Assembly (NCBI RefSeq): GCF_000153165.2
Contig: NC_014472.1
Span: 2,221,001 to 2,285,000 of the forward strand
DNA: 64,000 nt
Direction: 5' to 3'
DNA from: Maribacter sp. HTCC2170
GTDB lineage: Bacteria > Bacteroidota > Bacteroidia > Flavobacteriales > Flavobacteriaceae
A model generated the notes under the pieces. That model had not been told where the DNA came from and ran no database searches. It worked only from the letters and a program-made list of their open reading frames with translations. Of this stretch, positions 55,902 through 64,000 are shown piece after piece; position 1 is the stretch's first letter; each line of letters opens with the position of its first letter. Both the position numbers and the translations under genes were made by a program.

Positions 55902-58367
55902 TTAATTCAATTGATATACAATTATTGAATTCTTCTGGTCTTGGGCAACCACTTCTAGTTTTCTGTCGTTTTCCATATCGGTCAAATCAATTAGAGAAGA
56001 ACCAAAGACCGGAAAATTTGATATGGGTTTTGCCTGACTATCGAAAAGATATATTTTTTGGTTCTGAACATCGGTAACGCTCACATATATTTTATCATAG
56101 ATGTAGAAAATTTTGGGTTGGGAATATACTCCAAAATCAAGCTCTACTTTTTTACCTTTAATACTCAAAATGTTGTCATTCATGTAGACGAAGGTTTTAC
56201 TCGTGGCATCAATACCATGATCCTCATTTAATCTAAGGTTGGTAGTGTTTGATTTGCCATTAGTGTTTATTTGGTGAAGCACACCTTTTTTGTCAGTTAA
56301 AACAAACTTGTTCTTATATAAGTAAATTTCATTCTGTGAAAAATCAATTTTTTCGGTTATTCGTGTTCTAACATTCCCAACACGATTAAGAATTTTTAAG
56401 CTGCCATTTTCCAAGGCAAAAAGTAAATAATCTTTTCCCGAAAGAGCCAGATGCTTTGGTGCTTTTGAAATGGGGCTTTCTGTCGTAGTATATTTGAAAC
56501 CACTTACGATTGCCCCTTTATTATTGTACATAAAAACCTTGTCCCCTTGAGTGACTACAAATCTATAATCCTTTTTATTTTCATAATCAAAAACGGCCAA
56601 TTCGTTGAGGTTTCCTCCATCAAACTTTATCGTAAAAGGTTTTACCTCTTTTCCATTTCTGTCGATAATTAAAAATTTGTTATTTGTGGCGAAAGCCAAC
56701 TGTAAACGTTTGTTTTTGTAAATATCAACTTGGTGGATTTTACCTTGAATCTGACTTTCAAGTTGCTTTTTCCATAAAACCTTCCCATTCGTTGATATCA
56801 AGTAAAGATTGTTGTCTTGGTCCTGTACTACAATTTCTTTTTTGTTGGTTCTGTGATTGGTTACAAATTGAGGGTTTGTTGCCAAATCAGTGTCCAGCTC
56901 CAAAGTGAATAAAGTGGCGATTGAGTTTATTTTCGATTTTCTACCCGTTTTTTGAATGGCAATATTGGTGTGAAAAAAGCCTTGATCAGCTACAAATTGG
57001 GCAGCAAACGTATTTTTGTCCAATTTTGCATCTTTGAAATCGTTAAAAACATCTTTAGAGAAATCGTCATTCAAAAATTGTTCAATACCTGTTGAATTGG
57101 AAATAAAAAGTATCGACGATTCTTCGGCAAGGACATCTTTTGCAGAAGCAAAAACATTGGTTTTTTCAAAAGTCAACCCGGTTTTGTTCGTATTGATTAT
57201 CAATTCTATAGCCTTTCTGGTTTCAGCAAAAACAAAAGCATTTTCAATTATTGTGCAGAAATTTGCCTTAAAATCGGTGATTAGCGGATTCAAATATATA
57301 GTTAGAAAATTGGGATTGTTCAATTCTAAAATCTGATTCCCTTGGTATTCTGTTTCAGATTTTTTAATGCTGGTAACGTACTCAGAAAGTTTTTCTGAAC
57401 CATATGTGTTCAAGAGAACTGATTTGCCTCCATCCAAATAAATAATTCCGACTTCTTCAACCGTGTTCAAAAGAGAATCTTTAGATGATTCTTGATTTAA
57501 ATAAACCTGTTGATTTGCTGCAAAGAAGCTATAATCGTCAAAAGTAAAAGAGAGGATGGCATTAGTCGATTTTGGCGCGAACGCGGGAGTGATGCTGCTT
57601 AGGGGACTGGTTTGTCTAAATAGGTTTAAATAGTTTTTTGTTGAATCATTTGCCACAGAAATCCCATTAAAAGTAATATGATTTTGATTTGCATTGACAT
57701 CCGCAAGTATCCAGTCAGAAAAATTGGAAATTATAACTTCCGATTCTTTTTTTAAGAATGTTTTGGACAGTCCTGTACTTTTTTCAAGATTGATAAATAT
57801 AGATGCGTTTTTAGCCGGACTTGCAGTTTTATAGAGCTTTTCTAAAGTGGTAGAAGTTTGGGTTTGACCAAGATACTTGATTAGGTTGTCTATTATGGTT
57901 TGGGAAGAGCTTATAGTAGACTTTCCATTTAAAGACATACCGTAGAATACATTGTCATCCAAATTGTACTTGAAAACTTCATGATTTTCAAGAAGAATCC
58001 GTTCTTTTTTAATGTTTTGAGTGCTGTCCAGTGCGAAGGTGCTGGTTGAGTCAGTGGTTACAAAAGTGAATTCAAAATTATCGGCTCCTAACTCGGAAAA
58101 TGCCAAAAGTGATTCGGTTTCAGAATTGACCAGATCAAGATGTTTTATGTCACTTAGCACTGATTCGTAAATTCCAAAAGATTCCAATTGAGAAATGAAA
58201 TCGTTGTTCCTTAGATTACTTTTAAAACCATCTAGGTTGTTTATTTTAACAATAATTGATGCATTTTTGGGAACAAAATCTAGAAGAGAATAGGCCTTAT
58301 TTTGTTTTTGGGAACAGCCAATTATTATCAATGTAAGTAAGCCAATAATAAATCTATGATTCATCAA
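55902..58367 (-). CDS. large lipoprotein with C-terminal beta-propeller-like half
   Basis: 821 residues. A lipoprotein signal ends at LTLIIIGC (Cys 18). The N-terminal 480 residues are mixed alpha/beta (VPKNASIIVKINNLDGFKSN at the start, resembling DUF3352-type proteins). From about 490 there are repeated four-strand units with Asp/Gly turns such as DQDNNLYLISTNGKVLWKKQ and VFMYNNKGAIVSGFKY, which suggest a PQQ/WD-like propeller. The cofactor is unproven. It lies 26 bases after rnhB on the same strand. Function unknown; a scaffold at the outer membrane is possible. Confidence 0.72.
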   Translation of the reverse strand: MMNHRFIIGLLTLIIIGCSQKQNKAYSLLDFVPKNASIIVKINNLDGFKSNLRNNDFISQLESFGIYESVLSDIKHLDLVNSETESLLAFSELGADNFEFTFVTTDSTSTFALDSTQNIKKERILLENHEVFKYNLDDNVFYGMSLNGKSTISSSQTIIDNLIKYLGQTQTSTTLEKLYKTASPAKNASIFINLEKSTGLSKTFLKKESEVIISNFSDWILADVNANQNHITFNGISVANDSTKNYLNLFRQTSPLSSITPAFAPKSTNAILSFTFDDYSFFAANQQVYLNQESSKDSLLNTVEEVGIIYLDGGKSVLLNTYGSEKLSEYVTSIKKSETEYQGNQILELNNPNFLTIYLNPLITDFKANFCTIIENAFVFAETRKAIELIINTNKTGLTFEKTNVFASAKDVLAEESSILFISNSTGIEQFLNDDFSKDVFNDFKDAKLDKNTFAAQFVADQGFFHTNIAIQKTGRKSKINSIATLFTLELDTDLATNPQFVTNHRTNKKEIVVQDQDNNLYLISTNGKVLWKKQLESQIQGKIHQVDIYKNKRLQLAFATNNKFLIIDRNGKEVKPFTIKFDGGNLNELAVFDYENKKDYRFVVTQGDKVFMYNNKGAIVSGFKYTTTESPISKAPKHLALSGKDYLLFALENGSLKILNRVGNVRTRITEKIDFSQNEIYLYKNKFVLTDKKGVLHQINTNGKSNTTNLRLNEDHGIDATSKTFVYMNDNILSIKGKKVELDFGVYSQPKIFYIYDKIYVSVTDVQNQKIYLFDSQAKPISNFPVFGSSLIDLTDMENDRKLEVVAQDQKNSIIVYQLN

Positions 58368-58393
58368 AAAAGATTTAAGGCGAAGTTAGTTTT

Positions 58394-58990
58394 TTAAAGC
58401 TTCAGAGTCAACTGTTCTGGTAATTGTCTAAAGCTTTTTCTGTGGTATTTGGTAATGCCGTATTCACGAATAGCTTCTCGGTGTTCTTTAGTGGGGTAGC
58501 CTTTGTTTTTTTTCCAATTGTACATGGGGAATTCTTCATGAAGCTGCTCCATGTAACCGTCACGATAGGTTTTGGCCAAGACAGAAGCCGCGGCTATGCT
58601 CATGTATTTACTGTCTCCCTTAATAATACATTCAAAAGGAATATCATGATACGGCTTAAATCTATTCCCATCGACAATAATAAACTTTAGGTCATCAGTA
58701 AGTTGGTCAATTGCCTTATGCATAGCCAAGATTGAGGCGTTTAGAATATTAATTTTATCAATCTCTTCCGGAAAAATATGGGCTACTCCAAAACAAACTG
58801 CACTTTGTTCAATTATGGGTTTTAATATAGTACGCTTGTTTTCAGAAAGTTGCTTCGAATCATTTAGCATCACATTTTTAAAATCTTTGGGTAAAATCAG
58901 GGCCGCAGCTGTAACTGGGCCCGCTAGACAGCCACGTCCAGCTTCGTCGGTGCCTACTTCATCTAGGGTATGGTAAAATCTTTTTAGCAT
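58394..58990 (-). CDS. rnhB: ribonuclease HII
   Basis: 198 residues. The catalytic acids are visible in [14 protein letters not shown] (Asp15, Glu16), FIIVDGNRF and the later [12 protein letters not shown] region. Removes ribonucleotides from DNA-RNA hybrids. Full length, starting at ATG 58990; probably co-transcribed with the downstream lipoprotein. Confidence 0.96.
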   Translation of the reverse strand: MLKRFYHTLDEVGTDEAGRGCLAGPVTAAALILPKDFKNVMLNDSKQLSENKRTILKPIIEQSAVCFGVAHIFPEEIDKINILNASILAMHKAIDQLTDDLKFIIVDGNRFKPYHDIPFECIIKGDSKYMSIAAASVLAKTYRDGYMEQLHEEFPMYNWKKNKGYPTKEHREAIREYGITKYHRKSFRQLPEQLTLKL

Positions 58991-59111
58991 TTAGCAACTA
59001 TTGATTATTGACGAATATAATTTTTTTGATTTAATCCAAGGCATAAGAACCCGCCAAGAATAATTAATACTTGTTGTAAAAACTTTCACATTATATTAGG
59101 AACAAAAAAAT

Positions 59112-59119
59112 TAACTTTG
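59112..59119 (+). promoter_or_regulatory. -7 element of the porin-like gene
   Basis: TAACTTTG matches TAnnTTTG perfectly, 16 bases before the ATG, giving a very short leader. The -33 side is unclear. Confidence 0.5.
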
Positions 59120-59135
59120 CGCCGTAACCTGTTTT

Positions 59136-61124
59136 ATGAAATACTTTTTCCTACTGCTATTTGTGTTAAGTTTCCCATTTCTCCATGCTCAGGATGACTC
59201 TAATCCGTCTGGTCGAAAACCTGTCGCTGGTGGAAGTCAGGAAAAGGGGAAAAGTAATTTGCCTTCAGCCGGTGCCCTGGGAATAACTATAAAGGATTAC
59301 AAGATTATATCCCATGCTAGGGATACAACTTACCTAGATACAACCCTGACCATTCAAAAGGAATATAAATACAACTATTTGCGAAAAGATAATTTTGAAT
59401 TGATGCCTTTTTCTAATATCGGGCAACCTTACAATAAACTCGGTGTAGATTTTGAAAGAAACCATTTATATCCTTTAATTGGAGCTAAAGCAAAACATTA
59501 TAATTATTTTGAAGTTGAGGATATTGATTATTATAATGTTGCAACCCCAATGTCTGACTTGTTTTTTAAAACAACTTTGGAGCAAGGTCAATTACTTGAT
59601 GCCCTATTAACATTTAATACTTCAAGACGGTTTAATTTTTCATTGGCTTTTAAAGGGTTTCGTTCTTTAGGTAAATATCAATTGGACCAGGCGCAATCTG
59701 GTAGTTTTAGAACTACCGCCAATTATATTTCTAAAGACAGTCGTTATAGCTTTAGGGCTCATATTGCCGCGCAGGATATCAAGACCGAAGAAAACGGCGG
59801 TCTAATTTCAAAGGAAGAACAGTTTGAGGATGGTGATGAAGATTTCTTTGATCGTTCACGAGTTGATACAAGACTTATCTCGACCGACATTGGGGAAAAC
59901 AAGATTTTGGGGAAACGATATTTTTTGGAGCATCAATATAAGCTGTTGAGAACTAGAAAGGATTCAAGTAATGTTGAAAAGACTTCTCTTGCCATTGGAC
60001 ATACGTATAATTACGAGACGAAATATTACCAATACAAGCAGAATGCCTCAAATGAATATTTTGGATCTGTTTTTGTTTCTCCCGTACATGACAAGGCAAG
60101 TTTAAGGGCTATGTACAATGAACTCTATGCTGAGTTCTATAATGCTACTTTGGGTAGATTACAGGGTAATTTAAGTCTTTACAACTACAATTATTTTTTT
60201 AATAGTTTGGTTGTTACCCAAGCTGGTCAAGAAATTCAAAACCAATTGAAGGGAAATGAAATAAGCCTTGGTGCCAAATACACCAAGACTATTGGAGGGT
60301 TTTTGGTAAAGGGTAGCGGTAAATATAATCTTTCAGGAGACTTAACTTCCAGTATTTTGGATGCCTCTGCATGTTATATACTCAATGAAAACAATAAAAT
60401 AGATTTCTCATTACATTCGTCAGCCCGAATGCCAGATTTTAATTTTTTGCTATATCAGAGCGAATACGAAAATTATAATTGGCAGAACACTTCAAACTTC
60501 GAAAATCAAAAAGTAAATAGTCTAAGTTTTAATTTTGATTCAAATAAGTGGGGTAATCTGAATGCTAAATATTCCACTTTGGGTAACTATACCTATTTTG
60601 GTATTGACCCGAATCAAGCGTTAATTGCCGGTCAGGAGCAAGCGACTATTAAGCCATTTCAGGAATCAAGTAGTATAAGTCATTTGAAGGTTAAGTATAA
60701 TAAGGAAATCAAGTTGGGTGGTTTTGCCCTCAATAATACCATAATGTATCAAAGTGTTTCGCAAAGCAACGATGTGCTCAATGTGCCTCAATTGGTGACT
60801 AGAAATACGTTGTACTTTTCTACAGATGCGTTTAAAAAAGCAATGTACTTGCAAACAGGTGTGACATTTAAATATTTCACTGCATATAATATGGATGCTT
60901 ACAATCCGGTGCTAGGAGAATTCTATATTCAGAACGACGAGAAACTGGGTGGTTTTCCCATGCTGGACTTTTTTATAAACGCAAGAATACAACAAACTCG
61001 AGTTTATCTGAAAGCTGAACATTTTAATTCGTCGTTTACTGGTTATAATTTTTATTCGGCACCAAACTACCCTTATCGGGACTTCGTTATTCGTTTTGGT
61101 TTGGTTTGGAATTTCTTTTCATAG
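59136..61124 (+). CDS. putative outer-membrane porin (Porin_10-like)
   Basis: 662 residues. The signal peptide ends at FLHAQ. The rest alternates aromatic beta strands (FSLAFKGFRSLGKYQ, YSFRAHIAAQDIKTEENGG, SLAIGHTYNYETKYYQY) and ends in FVIRFGLVWNFFS, with the aromatic C-terminus typical of outer-membrane barrels. It is like the putative porin family of Bacteroidetes, often next to rnhB. It probably forms a large beta-barrel. The substrate is unknown. No promoter sharing with the divergent rnhB is needed. Confidence 0.85.
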   Translation: MKYFFLLLFVLSFPFLHAQDDSNPSGRKPVAGGSQEKGKSNLPSAGALGITIKDYKIISHARDTTYLDTTLTIQKEYKYNYLRKDNFELMPFSNIGQPYNKLGVDFERNHLYPLIGAKAKHYNYFEVEDIDYYNVATPMSDLFFKTTLEQGQLLDALLTFNTSRRFNFSLAFKGFRSLGKYQLDQAQSGSFRTTANYISKDSRYSFRAHIAAQDIKTEENGGLISKEEQFEDGDEDFFDRSRVDTRLISTDIGENKILGKRYFLEHQYKLLRTRKDSSNVEKTSLAIGHTYNYETKYYQYKQNASNEYFGSVFVSPVHDKASLRAMYNELYAEFYNATLGRLQGNLSLYNYNYFFNSLVVTQAGQEIQNQLKGNEISLGAKYTKTIGGFLVKGSGKYNLSGDLTSSILDASACYILNENNKIDFSLHSSARMPDFNFLLYQSEYENYNWQNTSNFENQKVNSLSFNFDSNKWGNLNAKYSTLGNYTYFGIDPNQALIAGQEQATIKPFQESSSISHLKVKYNKEIKLGGFALNNTIMYQSVSQSNDVLNVPQLVTRNTLYFSTDAFKKAMYLQTGVTFKYFTAYNMDAYNPVLGEFYIQNDEKLGGFPMLDFFINARIQQTRVYLKAEHFNSSFTGYNFYSAPNYPYRDFVIRFGLVWNFFS

Positions 61125-61326
61125 TTGTTTGGCACCTTGCTTCAAATTGCTTCTTAGCACTTTATAGATCCTATTATATTTCATTTATAGGCGGACAATG
61201 ATATTATAAAGGAATTTCACCAATTTAAATTATCGTGTTTAATGATTTTTTTCAGGTATTGGTTGTTGCTATTCAAGGGGTTAGGAAGTAATTAAAAAAA
61301 AGTTACAAAAAAAATTGATTTAGGTG

Positions 61327-61357
61327 TTGTGTAAAGAAAAAAACCATCTTATATTTG
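61327..61357 (+). promoter_or_regulatory. rRNA operon promoter
   Basis: TTG (61327-61329) and TATATTTG (61350-61357), 20 bases apart, are a textbook Bacteroidota promoter. It lies about 220 bases before 16S, behind an A-rich stretch that may act as an UP-like element. Confidence 0.75.
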
Positions 61358-61577
61358 CACCCGCTTTGGGACACAGGGGCTGTGATTAGCAGTTTAGTTA
61401 GAGGTGTTTTTTTAGCGGATGGCCGGGATTGTTTTCGGTCATATTTTTGAAGTTCATTGGAATATTGTAAAGACAGCGTATATGATCCGAGAGGGTCATG
61501 TATTATAAGAATTTGAATCGAGAGACGGGATCGTGTGATTTTTCAGGGAGTTGGATGCTTAAATTATATAAGAATCA
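61358..61577 (+). other. 16S leader with boxA-like element
   Basis: Non-coding leader of the rRNA transcript. It contains GTTCATTGGAATATTG at 61452-61467, which recurs in altered form in the spacer (63351 and 63527) and resembles an antitermination box. Confidence 0.55.
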
Positions 61578-63106
<1,529 letters not shown>

Positions 63107-63238
63107 CTAGAGTACCGACGACCGAAGAAGGTCTTGATCGGTCCCGTTTTTTCGATTTAATTTAAACACTGTCTTTATGATTACGATATATTAAGTAAAT
63201 ACCATTGATGATGATCGTCGATCGTCTGAGTGTAGGAC

Positions 63239-63311
63239 AGTCCATAGCTCAGCTGGTTAGAGCGCTACACTGATAATGTAGAGGTCGGCAGTTCGAGTCT
63301 GCCTGGGACTA
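63239..63311 (+). tRNA. tRNA-Ile (anticodon GAT), acceptor stem one base short
   Basis: In the 16S-23S spacer. D arm, anticodon arm (CTACA/TGTAG around CTGATAA) and T arm (GGCAG/CTGCC) are normal. The 3' acceptor strand is TGGGACT, but the 5' strand reads AGTCCA where AGTCCCA is needed, so one C is missing and a G bulges. Sequencing slip in a C run or a real defect. Confidence 0.9.
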
Positions 63312-63350
63312 CAGTGTCCGAGCATCCTTTAAGTGGGTGGGCTGGACGAC

Positions 63351-63366
63351 GTTCATTGATTGAAGT
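63351..63366 (+). promoter_or_regulatory. boxA-like element in the spacer, copy 2
   Basis: GTTCATTGATTGAAGT between the two tRNAs; shares GTTCATTG with copies in the 16S leader and just before 23S. Likely antitermination or processing signal. Confidence 0.4.
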
Positions 63367-63432
63367 ATTGGAAATTCTGGAAGTTGGGTCAACTGTCGAC
63401 TATAAACTGGCGACTGCCAACTTATAGGAAAC

Positions 63433-63506
63433 GGGGGATTAGCTCAGCTGGCTAGAGCGCCTGCCTTGCACGCAGGAGGTCATCGGTTCGACTCCGATAT
63501 TCTCCA
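63433..63506 (+). tRNA. tRNA-Ala (anticodon TGC)
   Basis: Complete cloverleaf in the rRNA spacer: acceptor GGGGGAT/ATTCTCC (two G-T pairs), anticodon stem CCTGC/GCAGG around CTTGCAC, T arm ATCGG/CCGAT. CCA is not encoded. Confidence 0.95.
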
Positions 63507-63526
63507 CATTGGCCTTATGGCCACAA

Positions 63527-63542
63527 GTTCATTGACATATTG
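63527..63542 (+). promoter_or_regulatory. boxA-like element before 23S, copy 3
   Basis: GTTCATTGACATATTG, the best match of the three copies to the antitermination box known ahead of rRNA genes (E. coli TGCTCTTTAACA type). Confidence 0.5.
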
Positions 63543-63630
63543 GGACAGGGTATGTATACTTAGGTATATGTACTTTGAAGAAAACACGAATTTTTTAAGT
63601 AAAGTAGTACGAATAGAATAACGATTAAAA

Positions 63631-64000
63631 GGTCTGGCGACAAGCTAGATAAGGGCGTATGGGGAATGCCTAGGCTCTCAGAGGCGATGAAGGACGTGAT
63701 AAGCTGCGAAAAGTCGCGGGGATCGGCACACACGATATGATCCGCGAATATCCGAATGGGGCAACCCGGCATGTTGAAGACATGTCATGCCGTAAGGCAA
63801 GCAAACCCGGTGAACTGAAACATCTAAGTAGCCGGAGGAGGAGAAAACAAAAGTGATTCCGATAGTAGCGGCGAGCGAAATCGGATTAGTCCAAACCATT
63901 GTTGTTTCGGCAATAATGGGGTTGTAGGACCACGACATTCGACGTGTGATGAACTAGAACGCTTTGGAAAGAGCGACCATAGAGGGTGATAGTCCCGTAT
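63631..64000 (+). rRNA. rrl: 23S ribosomal RNA, 5' part (cut by window end)
   Basis: Start set by analogy with E. coli GGTTAAGCGAC (here GGTCTGGCGAC). It includes the conserved CAGAGGCGATGAAGGACGTG block. Only about 370 bases are inside the window. Confidence 0.95.

Noticed and set aside
63560..63938. Open frames on the minus strand across the 23S start
   Set aside because: Chance frames in rRNA; no protein-like composition.

Overview
The window looks like a chromosomal segment of a marine flavobacterium (Bacteroidota, Flavobacteriaceae). This is inferred from the 16S gene near the right end, from TAnnTTTG-type promoter elements, from the general lack of Shine-Dalgarno sequences, and from gene families typical of that group (GSCFA, Porin_10-like outer-membrane protein, DUF4136, DUF5522, surface lipoproteins). 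The 16S resembles the Maribacter/Zobellia/Arenibacter neighbourhood, but I could not run a search, so the genus is open.

Layout, left to right. 1-926: C-terminal half of an ABC-F ATPase. 1088-1975: exported leucine-rich-repeat protein. 2103-8506: a MarR-regulated tripartite RND efflux operon (regulator, adaptor, pump, outer-membrane channel) plus a small Cys-rich protein, with a 12-bp-arm palindrome just upstream. 8508-9854: a CotH-type lipoprotein gene interrupted by one in-frame TAG. 10197-19833: an accessory run of SUMF1-fold lipoprotein, YceI, ApbE, a three-gene planctomycete-type cytochrome cluster (PSD1/DUF1549 cytochrome, Tat-exported DUF1501, membrane DUF2231-cytochrome-LRR), then an SDR dehydrogenase and a FAH-family hydrolase. 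19885-20094: tRNA-Arg and tRNA-Met. 20213-32801: largely core genes (Na+/alanine symporter, era, der, LemA/TPM proteins, MerR, M23 peptidase, alaS, GSCFA, DinB). 32804-40315: CE15-like esterase, aromatic amino acid hydroxylase, small proteins, ACC-deaminase-like enzyme, glucosaminidase, hemL. 40341-42135: small exported proteins, including a three-fold repeat protein. 42190-50223: a SLC13 transporter and a second, paralogous cytochrome/DUF1501 cluster that also carries an exported TIM-barrel isomerase-like protein. 50365-61124: lysS, exported proteins, a Pmp3-type peptide, lipB, a large propeller lipoprotein, rnhB and a porin-like protein. 61327-64000: an rRNA operon (promoter, leader, 16S, tRNA-Ile, tRNA-Ala, start of 23S).

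The least ordinary content is the pair of PSD1/DUF1501/DUF2231-cytochrome clusters. Each combines c-type heme motifs, a Tat-exported alkaline-phosphatase-fold protein and a membrane-anchored cytochrome with LRRs. One sits with SUMF1/YceI/ApbE and sugar-acid-type enzymes, the other with a secreted isomerase-like protein and a transporter. I infer a cell-envelope redox system acting on carbohydrates or sugar acids. Its chemistry is not established. Other items for a second look are the amber codon in the CotH gene, the SUMF1 protein without catalytic cysteines, a likely leaderless MarR gene behind a palindromic operator, a tRNA-Ile one base short in its acceptor stem, and several short genes (DUF5522, Pmp3, a 55-residue exported protein).
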